A DNA stretch of 64,000 nucleotides from DASREM01 sp035652095. Its GTDB lineage: Bacteria > Acidobacteriota > Terriglobia > Terriglobales > Acidobacteriaceae. The stretch covers positions 124,001-188,000 of the forward strand of contig DASREM010000013.1 in NCBI GenBank assembly GCA_035652095.1, written 5' to 3'. Below are positions 1-7,525 of this stretch, in pieces (position 1 is the stretch's first letter; each line of letters opens with the position of its first letter). Position numbers and translations under genes: made by a program. A model generated the notes under the pieces. The model made no database searches and was not told the origin of the DNA. It saw only the letters and a program-made list of their open reading frames with translations.

Positions 1-2
1 GC

Positions 3-662
3 GCGGAGGCCGCCAGCGCCAAAGGTCAACGCCTGACACGCCGCTCCAGCGGCCTGGGTGAACTGGCGCGCAGCTTTGCTTCGTCGGAGCCTTTGTGCGT
101 ACTCGATCTGGGCTCCACTTCTCCCAACAACATTCGCTTCATGACCGAGCGCGGCCACAAGATCTACAGCGAGGATCTGCTGCTCGCTTCCACCGATCCG
201 GCGCTGGCCATTAAGGATGAAAATGGAAGCCCCACGCTCGACAGCAAGCGCTTTCTGGCCGACAACCTGGTCTATCCCAATGCCCACTTTGACGTGGTGC
301 TGTGCTGGAATTTTGCAGACTACATGGAAGAAGCTTTAGTGAAGCCGGTGGTCGGGCGTCTGTGGTCGACCCTGAAGCCAGGTGGGATGCTGTTGGCGTT
401 TTTCCACACGAAGGAAGCGGGGCCCGATGCGCCCTGCTACCGCTTTCATATTCTCGGCAACGACATGCTGGAGATGCAGGCCATCGAGTCCCGCGAGGTG
501 CGCAAGGGGCCAACTGGGGCCGTTCACACCGCAGTGGGCGGAGGCTTCCGCTTGCAGCGTGTCTTTAATAACCGGCACATCGAAACTCTGTTCCGCGATT
601 TCGCCTCGATCAAGTTCTTCCTCGCCCGCGACAACGTGCGGGAAGTCCTGGTCGTGCGCTAG
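3..662 (+). CDS. SAM-dependent methyltransferase, 5' end outside window
   Basis: The frame is open from base 3 without a stop, so the true start lies before the window. The TTG at 93 has no convincing ribosome site. About 219 residues are visible and look like a class I (Rossmann-fold) SAM-dependent methyltransferase: VLDLGS is the glycine-containing motif I near base 100, FDVVLCWNFADYM near base 290 resembles the post-motif region, and LKPGGMLLAFFH near base 370 is the typical strand after it. The substrate cannot be told. The stop codon directly abuts the stop of the convergent methyltransferase gene, with no base between. The fold is fairly sure; the function is open. Confidence 0.7.
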   Translation, partial: AEAASAKGQRLTRRSSGLGELARSFASSEPLCVLDLGSTSPNNIRFMTERGHKIYSEDLLLASTDPALAIKDENGSPTLDSKRFLADNLVYPNAHFDVVLCWNFADYMEEALVKPVVGRLWSTLKPGGMLLAFFHTKEAGPDAPCYRFHILGNDMLEMQAIESREVRKGPTGAVHTAVGGGFRLQRVFNNRHIETLFRDFASIKFFLARDNVREVLVVR

Positions 663-1334
663 CTACTTCGCTTTCTTCCAGGCGATCGCCGCCATTCGAT
701 ACATGTAATGTGGGGTCACTTCCACTCTGGCGGCCAGGGTTTTCCCCAGCAGTTCCCGCATCTCAGGCAAAGTATACGATTTGCGGACCGAGACCGGCCC
801 GTCGTGCTTGCTCAGGCGGCTGCGATAGAAGGCGCGGCCGGCATAGGCCAAGGCGAGGTGGATGGGATCACGCACGAGATCGTTTATCAGCACGGCGATG
901 CGGCAGATGCGCAGTCCCTCGCTGACGAACTGCACGATTTCCGCAGGAGACAGATGGTGCGCGAACAGGCTGCAACTGATCAGATCGTAACTTTCATCGG
1001 CGAAGGGCAGCGCCAGGGCGTCTGCCACAACCGAACGATTTCCATGATTCAGGTGAGTCTTGGCACGGTCCAGCAGGGTTATGTCGAGGTGGATGCCCTT
1101 GCGCTGCATGCGTTGGCGGGCAGCGGCCGGAGTGTCTCCGGTTCCCGCGGCTACTTCCAGGATCGAAAGATGCTGCTTTCCAGACTTCCGGGAAACATGC
1201 TCGATCATGGAGCAGGCAGTGGCGACCCCTCCAAACCAACGATTGACCCAGCCGATGTCGGCAAGCGATTCTGCTACTTCCTCAGGTGAGCCGTCGTCGG
1301 TGTCGAGCAACTCCGGAATGACCACTCGTTCCAT
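663..1334 (-). CDS. class I SAM-dependent methyltransferase
   Basis: A 223-residue protein with a clear SAM-binding motif I (EVAAGTGDT, about residues 60-68), an acidic residue ending strand 2 (TLLDRA) and a motif IV-like stretch (DLISCSLFAHHLSP). It is cytosolic, with no signal peptide or membrane segment. Relatives of this type often sit beside type III polyketide synthase or fatty-acid-like genes. None is visible here, so the substrate stays unknown. The start ATG is followed at once by a hydrophilic N terminus of normal length. It lies downstream of the ABC exporter on the same strand, 60 bases away, and may be co-transcribed with it. Confidence 0.75.
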   Translation of the reverse strand: MERVVIPELLDTDDGSPEEVAESLADIGWVNRWFGGVATACSMIEHVSRKSGKQHLSILEVAAGTGDTPAAARQRMQRKGIHLDITLLDRAKTHLNHGNRSVVADALALPFADESYDLISCSLFAHHLSPAEIVQFVSEGLRICRIAVLINDLVRDPIHLALAYAGRAFYRSRLSKHDGPVSVRKSYTLPEMRELLGKTLAARVEVTPHYMYRMAAIAWKKAK

Positions 1335-1394
1335 TCGCTTCTGGTCCTACCCCCGTGATGATTCCGCATTGTCAACGGCCGGTGGCAATGGGAA

Positions 1395-3149
1395 TCAGAC
1401 TTCGGCCAGCTCTTCTTCCAACAGCTGCTTGGTGTAGAGGTCGGTATAGTACCCGTTCAACGCCAGCAGCTGCTCGTGAGTGCCTAACTCTACGATGCGT
1501 CCGCTGTGCAACACGGCAATCTGGTCGGCATTCCGAACGGTAGAGACGCGGTGAGAGATGAAGATGGTGGTGCGATCCCGCATGATCTCCCGCAGGTGGT
1601 TCAGGATCTTGTCTTCCGTCTGAGTATCTACGCTGGACAGGGCGTCATCGAGCACCATGATGCGGGGATCCCGGATCAGGGCGCGTGCAATGGCCGAGCG
1701 CTGCTTCTGGCCGCCTGACAAGGTGATCCCGCGCTCGCCCACCATGGTGCGGTATTTTTCCGGAAAGCTCTCGATCTCAGCCGCTATATTGGCCGCTTCC
1801 GCCGCTTGGCTGACCTGTTCATCGGTGGCGTCCACTTTTCCGAACGCGATGTTCTCGCGGACAGTCTCGCTGAAGAGAAAGGTCTCCTGCGGCACAAATC
1901 CGATATTGGCCCGCAAGTAAGCCAGGGGATACTCGCGAATGGGCCGGCCGTCAATCAGAACCGAACCGGGCGCAGCGTCGTAGATGCGAGGGATGAGATT
2001 GACCAGGGTGGTCTTGCCCGAACCGGTGGGGCCCACAATGGCCAGGCTGCTGCCGGCCGGAATGCGCAAATTGACGTCGTGCAGCACCGGCACATCGCCA
2101 TAAGAGAAGTTCAGGTTCCGGAATTCAACATCTCCCCGCAGCGGTTCGCGAGGTTGCACGATTCCCGGCGCATCCTGGATCTCCGGCTTCTCCACCAGGA
2201 TCTCATTGATCCGCTGCATGGATGCGGTGCCCCGCTGGAAAATATTGATGACCCAGCCCAGGGCGATGATGGGCCAGGTGAGTTGCACCATGTAGGTATT
2301 GAAGGCGACAAAATCGCCGACATTGATGCGACCCTGCAACACCTGGCGGCCGCCCAGCCAGAGCACGATCACGATGGCGAAGCCGAGCATGGTTTCCAGC
2401 GTCGGCCAGAGCATGCCCATCAACCGCACCAGCTTGAGGCTGCGCTGGATGTACTCGAGGTTGGACTTCTCGAAGGCCGCGATCTCCGCTTCTTCCTGCA
2501 CGTAGGCGCGGATGACTCGCGCGCCCGAGAAGTTCTCCTGCGCCCGCGCCGAAATGTCGGAGAACATTGCCTGAATGCGCTCGAAGCGTTCGTGGATCCG
2601 GCGACCAAAGTACTGCACCACGATGCTGACCACGGGCAAAGGCAGGAAAGCGTAGAGCGTAAGCCGGGGACTGATGGACATCATGAAGGCCAAAGCGCCC
2701 GCGGTGAACACGATGGTGTTGGCGGAGTACATGATGGCCGGGCCCAGCAGCATGCGGACTGCGTTCAGGTCGTTGGTGGCACGAGCCATGATGTCGCCGG
2801 TGCGGGTGCGCTGGTAATACGAGTAGGACAGCTTCTCGAGATGCTGGAACAGATCGTTGCGCAGATCGAACTCGATCTCCCGCGACACCCCGATCACGAT
2901 CCAGCGTGTCAAAAACTGGAATATGCCCTTGGCTCCCGCCACCGCCAGCAGAAGCAGAGAATAGGTCAAGAGCTTGTGCCGGGTGACTCCCAGGTGCAGG
3001 TCGTTGACTGCGACCCGAATGACCTGGGGGAACAGAATCCAGATGCCGTTGGTGAACAGCACGCAGATTGTCCCCACCACATAGCTGCGGCGGTACTTCT
3101 TCAGGTAAGGGAATAAAGGTCCCAGGCTCTTGAGCAGCATCGTTTGCAA
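1395..3149 (-). CDS. ABC exporter half-transporter (permease-ATPase fusion)
   Basis: A 584-residue type IV ABC exporter. An N-terminal six-helix membrane domain (about residues 1-310) is followed by a nucleotide-binding domain. Walker A is GPTGSGKTT (about residue 371), the signature is LSGGQKQR (about residue 475), Walker B reads IMVLDDALSSVD, and the H-loop is ISHR. The residue after Walker B is Asp, not the usual catalytic Glu. In known heterodimeric exporters this marks the subunit that carries the degenerate ATP site. No partner half-transporter lies beside it. The start is TTG at 3149, or ATG at 3140; neither has a strong ribosome site. The substrate is unknown; lipid or drug export is the family norm. 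Confidence 0.9.
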   Translation of the reverse strand: MQTMLLKSLGPLFPYLKKYRRSYVVGTICVLFTNGIWILFPQVIRVAVNDLHLGVTRHKLLTYSLLLLAVAGAKGIFQFLTRWIVIGVSREIEFDLRNDLFQHLEKLSYSYYQRTRTGDIMARATNDLNAVRMLLGPAIMYSANTIVFTAGALAFMMSISPRLTLYAFLPLPVVSIVVQYFGRRIHERFERIQAMFSDISARAQENFSGARVIRAYVQEEAEIAAFEKSNLEYIQRSLKLVRLMGMLWPTLETMLGFAIVIVLWLGGRQVLQGRINVGDFVAFNTYMVQLTWPIIALGWVINIFQRGTASMQRINEILVEKPEIQDAPGIVQPREPLRGDVEFRNLNFSYGDVPVLHDVNLRIPAGSSLAIVGPTGSGKTTLVNLIPRIYDAAPGSVLIDGRPIREYPLAYLRANIGFVPQETFLFSETVRENIAFGKVDATDEQVSQAAEAANIAAEIESFPEKYRTMVGERGITLSGGQKQRSAIARALIRDPRIMVLDDALSSVDTQTEDKILNHLREIMRDRTTIFISHRVSTVRNADQIAVLHSGRIVELGTHEQLLALNGYYTDLYTKQLLEEELAEV

Positions 3150-3390
3150 TAGATGAGATTCTAGCAGGATTGGCTTCAGGAACTACGGGAAGGCATTCGA
3201 CGTCCGCAGGCCGGACATGGGGGGTAAGTCCCTCAAGTCCGGCGCTTTCGGCCGTTTATTTCGATTTCCGGGGGCTGGTAGGAATGGCCACGAGGATTTT
3301 GCGAAAGGTTATGGCGGAGGCGCCCACCAGGATTCCGGTCCAGCCAGGCTTGTGTTCGCCAGCATCCTGTCCTTCCCGCCCGACCGGGTC

Positions 3391-3864
3391 TTAAGACCTT
3401 GGTTGATCTTGCATATGTTTCTGCATGCGCTCTTCATGGCGGTCCAGGAATTGCTTTGCCTTGGTGCGTTGATCGGGAGTCAGCACCTGGTAGATCTCGG
3501 AAAACATGCGCGCTTTCTGGACTTCCATCTCGACCAGGTTTTGCGATTGCTGGGTCGCAATTTCGCGGGCCTTGGCCTCGTCAAAGGCGCCGCTCTCGAT
3601 CAGTTGCCTCATGGCCTGGTGACCCTGCTGCATTTGTGAGAACAGCGGCTTCATCGAAGACTTTTCTTTATCCATGATCTGCTTGACCTGGGACTGCTGA
3701 TCGGAACTGAGGCCGAGGTAATCGGTCATGAATCCGAGCATGTGCTCGCCGAACATTCCATCGTGGTGCATGTGGGCGCGCTTCAGCGTTTGGGAAACGG
3801 CAAGTGCTCCCAGTAAGGTGATCGCGAGTACCCCAACCATGATCTTTGCGGTTCTGGACTTCAT
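3391..3864 (-). CDS. Spy/CpxP-family periplasmic stress protein
   Basis: A 157-residue protein starting at ATG 3864, chosen because AAGGGAG lies just upstream; a longer frame without a ribosome site is rejected. It has an N-terminal signal segment (residues 1-23), then an alpha-helical, Met- and Gln-rich body with two LTxxQ-type motifs, LSSDQQ and LTPDQR, the hallmark of Spy/CpxP. Proteins of this family are periplasmic chaperones or inhibitors of the Cpx sensor. The gene is divergent from a response regulator and sensor kinase pair, as cpxP is from cpxRA in enterobacteria, and two CpxR-like boxes lie between them. The family is sure; the exact role is inferred. Confidence 0.85.
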   Translation of the reverse strand: MKSRTAKIMVGVLAITLLGALAVSQTLKRAHMHHDGMFGEHMLGFMTDYLGLSSDQQSQVKQIMDKEKSSMKPLFSQMQQGHQAMRQLIESGAFDEAKAREIATQQSQNLVEMEVQKARMFSEIYQVLTPDQRTKAKQFLDRHEERMQKHMQDQPRS

Positions 3865-3957
3865 AGCTTCACTCCCTTGCGAGTTTGCATCCCAAACCCG
3901 ACTGCAAGATAAGAACATTTTGCGGCGCGGGGTGCAGTAAAGAGTCGGTCAACCGCA

Positions 3958-3972
3958 GTAAAGTTTTGTAAA
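3958..3972 (+). promoter_or_regulatory. perfect CpxR-type box
   Basis: The bases read GTAAA-GTTTT-GTAAA, exactly the enterobacterial CpxR consensus GTAAA-N5-GTAAA. The box lies between the CpxP/Spy-like gene (start 93 bases away) and the CpxR-like regulator gene (start 77 bases away). A further GTAAA half-site is at 3937-3941. Binding by the adjacent regulator is an inference from motif and position. Confidence 0.6.
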
Positions 3973-4015
3973 AAGCCGGCGCCGGAAGGTTGACATTTCT
4001 TTACGCCCTGTTGCT

Positions 4016-4030
4016 GTTAAGTGTTGTAAA
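4016..4030 (+). promoter_or_regulatory. second, imperfect CpxR-type box
   Basis: GTTAA-GTGTT-GTAAA has the same 5-base spacing and nine of ten consensus positions of a CpxR box. It sits 19 bases before the regulator's GTG start, downstream of a possible -35 element TTGACA at 3990-3995. Its position close to the start suggests autoregulation of the two-component operon. Confidence 0.45.
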
Positions 4031-4049
4031 ACAAGGAATAGAGGAACGT

Positions 4050-4769
4050 GTGGATCCGATCCTGATCATTGACGACGACGTCGAACTGTGCGGACTGGTA
4101 GGCGAGTACCTGGATGCGGAAGGCTTCCGCGTGGAATCGGTCCACGACGGGAACCAGGGTTTGGAAAAGGCGCTGAAAGGCGAGTATGTCCTGGTAGTCC
4201 TCGACGTGATGTTGCCGGGCATGAACGGGTTCGAGGTGCTGCGCAAGCTGCGCGCTAGCTCGAAAATTCCGGTGCTGCTGTTGACCGCGCGAGGAGAAGA
4301 TGTGGATCGCATTGTCGGGCTCGAGATTGGGGCCGACGACTATCTTCCGAAGCCTTTCAATCCGCGTGAACTGGTGGCACGTATTCGCGCGATTCTCCGG
4401 CGTACGGGCTCGGAGAAGAGTACAGCAGACCTGGAGAACGAACTGCTCACGGTGGGAGACATTGAACTCGACCCTGGCACTCGCACCGTTCGGCAGAACG
4501 GCAAGGTCGTCGAACTGACGTCAGTTGAATTCAACCTGCTGCACGTGTTGCTTCGCGATGCGGGGCGGGTGGTGACGCGAGAGCGCCTGGTGGATTCGGT
4601 ACTGAGCCGAAAGTTCTCTCCCTTTGACCGCAGCATTGACATGCATGTCAGTAAAATCCGGAAGAAGATCGGGGATTCCGAAGGCGGCAGCGATCACATT
4701 AAAACCGTGCGCGGAGTTGGTTACATTTTCGCGCGGCCCCGCGATAAGGCGGGCATAAGCGGCAGATGA
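4050..4769 (+). CDS. OmpR-family response regulator, CpxR-like
   Basis: A 239-residue regulator: a receiver domain (acidic pair DDD near residue 8, phosphoacceptor Asp about residue 52 in VVLDVMLPGMNG, conserved Lys in LPKPFN) and a C-terminal winged helix (about residues 135-230, ending TVRGVGYIFA). The GTG at 4050 is taken as the start because GAGGA precedes it and the frame begins PILIIDDD right after; the longer upstream frame is not needed. Its stop overlaps the kinase start (ATGA), so the two are translationally coupled. Together with the divergent Spy/CpxP-like gene and the two boxes, it most resembles a Cpx envelope-stress system. This is an inference, since OmpR-family names are hard to assign by sequence. 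Confidence 0.9.
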   Translation: MDPILIIDDDVELCGLVGEYLDAEGFRVESVHDGNQGLEKALKGEYVLVVLDVMLPGMNGFEVLRKLRASSKIPVLLLTARGEDVDRIVGLEIGADDYLPKPFNPRELVARIRAILRRTGSEKSTADLENELLTVGDIELDPGTRTVRQNGKVVELTSVEFNLLHVLLRDAGRVVTRERLVDSVLSRKFSPFDRSIDMHVSKIRKKIGDSEGGSDHIKTVRGVGYIFARPRDKAGISGR

Positions 4770-6196
4770 GAAGCCTCTTCCTCAAGATTTTCCTTTCGTT
4801 CTGGCTTGCGCAAGCCCTGTTCCTGGTGCTTGCCATCCTGGCCACCATTGCATTACGTCCTCCGCGGGAAAGTTCAGGGGTCGAGGCGCTGCAAACAAAG
4901 TTCTTGAGCGATGCGGTGGATGCATACCAACAGGGCGGGGAAGAGGCGGCGCGTCGTTACCTGAGGGGGGTTCACGAGAGCCAGCATGTCCGGCTTTATT
5001 TTTTTGATGGAAGCGGCAAGGAGCTCACGGGACGAACGCCTCCACCCTGGATTGATCGCGTGTACAAGGGGCAGGAGCGCACGGTCAACAGTTTCTGGGG
5101 AAGGATCAGCCCCGGGCAATTTTTGAAGTCCGACATGACCACTGCCGACGGGCGGCGGTTCACGCTGGTGATCGAGCTGCCGCCGGAATTGCATGGCGCG
5201 TTTGGACCCCATGGAGTGCCCGGGCTCGGCATTGCGATTGCCGTGATGTCTTCGGGGTTGGTGTGTTATTTCCTGGCCAGCTATCTGACGAAGCCGGTCT
5301 CGCGCTTGCGAGCCGCGACGCGCAGGCTGGCCGCAGGCGACCTGAGCGCCCGCGCCGGCGTTCCTCCGGTCCGCGGCAACGACGAAGTTTCGCAATTGGT
5401 GCGCGATTTCGATGCCATGGCGGAACGTCTGGAAAATGTCATGAACGCGCAAAGCCGCTTGCTGAACGACATCTCGCACGAACTGCGCTCGCCCTTGGCG
5501 AGACTGAATGTCGCATTGGGCTTGGCTCGGCAGCGGGCTGGAGAACCCGCGCAGCCGGCGCTGGAACGTATCGATCTGGAAGCGGACCGTCTGAACGAAA
5601 TGATTGGACGCCTGTTGACCATCGCGCGGCTGGAGAGCGGCGTGGCCATGGAAAAAGTTCCGGTGCATCTTGCCGAAGTGATTGCTCACATTGCCGCCGA
5701 TGCGGACTATGAAGCGCAAAGCCGCAATTCGCATGTGGAATCGTTCATTGAGAATGAGTGCGTCATCATGGGCGACCTTGCCTTGCTTCACAGCGCCATC
5801 GAGAATGTGGTGCGAAACGCCATCCGGTACACGCGGGAGGGAACCCAGGTTCAAGTGCGACTGCAATGTCGCGATGGATCCGGAAAGCAGGCCATCGTGC
5901 AAGTGAGGGATAATGGCCCGGGTGTTCCCGAAGAAGCCGTGGACAAGCTGTTTCGTCCGTTCTATCGCATTGACGATGCGCGCGGCCGCCAGACCGGCGG
6001 GGTAGGGCTGGGGCTGTCCATCACCGAGCGCGCGGTGCGGCTGCATGGTGGCAGTGTCCGTGCCAGCAACCGGCCCGAAGGTGGCTTGCAGATCGAAATT
6101 CGCCTCCCCATGGACAAAGCCACTCCCGCAGGGTTCGATGTGCCGCGAACTGAGGTCAGCGCCGAACGATCCAGCCCCGCTTCGGTGGACGGTTAA
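4766..6196 (+). CDS. sensor histidine kinase, CpxA-like
   Basis: A 476-residue membrane sensor kinase. Membrane helix 1 is at about residues 7-28, followed by an extracytoplasmic sensor of about 130 residues, helix 2 at about residues 152-172, a HAMP linker, a HisKA domain with the phosphorylated His in DISHELRSPL (about residue 238), and a HATPase domain with N, G1 (DNGPGVP) and G2 (GVGLGLSI) boxes. The order and the periplasmic loop size resemble CpxA. It overlaps the regulator gene by four bases. A short Ser/Pro-rich tail follows the ATPase domain. The signal is unknown; misfolded envelope proteins would fit the neighbouring CpxP-like gene. Confidence 0.9.
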   Translation: MRSLFLKIFLSFWLAQALFLVLAILATIALRPPRESSGVEALQTKFLSDAVDAYQQGGEEAARRYLRGVHESQHVRLYFFDGSGKELTGRTPPPWIDRVYKGQERTVNSFWGRISPGQFLKSDMTTADGRRFTLVIELPPELHGAFGPHGVPGLGIAIAVMSSGLVCYFLASYLTKPVSRLRAATRRLAAGDLSARAGVPPVRGNDEVSQLVRDFDAMAERLENVMNAQSRLLNDISHELRSPLARLNVALGLARQRAGEPAQPALERIDLEADRLNEMIGRLLTIARLESGVAMEKVPVHLAEVIAHIAADADYEAQSRNSHVESFIENECVIMGDLALLHSAIENVVRNAIRYTREGTQVQVRLQCRDGSGKQAIVQVRDNGPGVPEEAVDKLFRPFYRIDDARGRQTGGVGLGLSITERAVRLHGGSVRASNRPEGGLQIEIRLPMDKATPAGFDVPRTEVSAERSSPASVDG

Positions 6197-6198
6197 GG

Positions 6199-6232
6199 CG
6201 TCTGCTGCCTGCTCAGACGTTTGCTCTTTCTG
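6199..6232 (+). terminator. rho-independent terminator after the kinase gene
   Basis: A six-base-pair stem CGTCTG/CAGACG (6199-6204 and 6214-6219) with a nine-base loop is followed by a T-rich run, TTTGCTCTTTCT. It begins two bases after the kinase stop. Confidence 0.6.
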
Positions 6233-6332
6233 TCCCTTTCCTGATACACAAATGGATACACCGAACAGCTTCACATCCCGGATTCGAAGGGGAGTTTGCG
6301 TTCGGGAGTGGTGGAGAACACAGGGAGAAGCA

Positions 6333-7520
6333 ATGCCGATAAGTTCTCGTGGAATGGTACGCGCGTTGGTGCTTTTTTTGTTGTCGGTTTTAGTGGCTTG
6401 CAGCAGCAATAGCAGCAGCACAAACGCGGGGACTGGGATCCTACTCGCCGCCAGCCAGGGCAATTCGACGGTGGCGTCGTACCAGGTGAACCTGAACACA
6501 GGAATCTTGACGCAGCAGGGAGGCGAAGTCACGACGGGAAGCACCAGTATTCCGACCGCCATACTGTTGACGCCGTCCGGAGATGCGGCGTTTGTGGCCA
6601 ACCGCCAAACCAACGACATCGCGCGGTTCAGCGTTAACTCGGACGCAACCGTTTCCGCGGTTACGCCCAATCAGCCGGCCAGTTCGAATGCCCCGGGCTT
6701 GGCTGTGGCCCCGGTAAGCATGGCCACCGATTCGGGAGGCAAGTTTCTGTTCGTAGCCAACCAGACCTCCGACACGATCTCCATTTTTTCTATCTCCGGC
6801 ACGAGTTTGACCGAGGTTGCAGGCTCGCCGTTCCCCACTACGGCGAATCCGACTTCTGTCGCAGTCGCTCCCAACAGCAACTTCGTTTATGTCACGAATG
6901 ATGTGAACGGTACGGTTTCGGGCTACGTTTTCGATTCGACCACGGGCGCGATCACTGCTTCGGTGCCGGGCTCTCCTTATGCGGTTGGCGCGAGCCCGTC
7001 GGGCCTGGCGTTTGCTACTCCGCAGAACGGAAGCGCGCAGAGCATGACCTTCCTCTACGTGACCAATTTCGCTTCCAACAACGTGCACGGGTTCGCAACC
7101 TGCGTTGCGCCATCGGCGGTTTGCCTGGCCGGGGATGGAAGCCTGGTGTCTGTTGGCTCGCCGGTCTCCGCGGGCCTGGGTCCCATTGCGGCCGCGGTCG
7201 CGAGCGTGGAGGCGGTCGCCAACGACCCTACGACTGCCACGGATTATCTGTACGTCGTGGACCGAACTTCCAACCAGGTTTCCCAGTACAAGATCGCGGC
7301 CGCGACCGGAGTTCTCACGCCCTTATCTCCGGCTGCGGCTTCTACGGGAAGCAATCCCGCCGGGATTGGCATTACCGCAGACGGCTCCTACGTCTACGTC
7401 CCGAACCTGGGCGCCTCCACATTTTCAACTTTCCACATCGCGCCGACTACGGGAGTGATGGGGCCGGTGCAGCAGACGATGCCAACTCCGCCCCTGCCTT
7501 CCGCGGTTGCCGCGAGATAG
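6333..7520 (+). CDS. YncE/lactonase-like beta-propeller lipoprotein
   Basis: A 395-residue protein starting at ATG 6333 (GGGAGAAG at 6323). A lipoprotein signal ends in LVAC (about residue 24), followed by a Ser/Asn-rich linker. The rest consists of repeated blades with the pattern G-KFLFVAN, NFVYVTND and SYVYVPN, about 50-60 residues apart, as in seven-bladed propellers of the YVTN/lactonase type. Such proteins are common in acidobacteria, but their ligands are mostly unknown, and the lactonase catalytic residues cannot be confirmed here. The gene ends five bases before the stop of the convergent lptFG gene. Confidence 0.8.
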   Translation: MPISSRGMVRALVLFLLSVLVACSSNSSSTNAGTGILLAASQGNSTVASYQVNLNTGILTQQGGEVTTGSTSIPTAILLTPSGDAAFVANRQTNDIARFSVNSDATVSAVTPNQPASSNAPGLAVAPVSMATDSGGKFLFVANQTSDTISIFSISGTSLTEVAGSPFPTTANPTSVAVAPNSNFVYVTNDVNGTVSGYVFDSTTGAITASVPGSPYAVGASPSGLAFATPQNGSAQSMTFLYVTNFASNNVHGFATCVAPSAVCLAGDGSLVSVGSPVSAGLGPIAAAVASVEAVANDPTTATDYLYVVDRTSNQVSQYKIAAATGVLTPLSPAAASTGSNPAGIGITADGSYVYVPNLGASTFSTFHIAPTTGVMGPVQQTMPTPPLPSAVAAR

Positions 7521-7525
7521 CGAGC

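Noticed and set aside
4874..6670. A long open frame of about 598 codons on the minus strand opposite the CpxA-like kinase
   Set aside because: It has no ribosome site or recognisable domain; it mirrors the codon bias of the real gene on the other strand.
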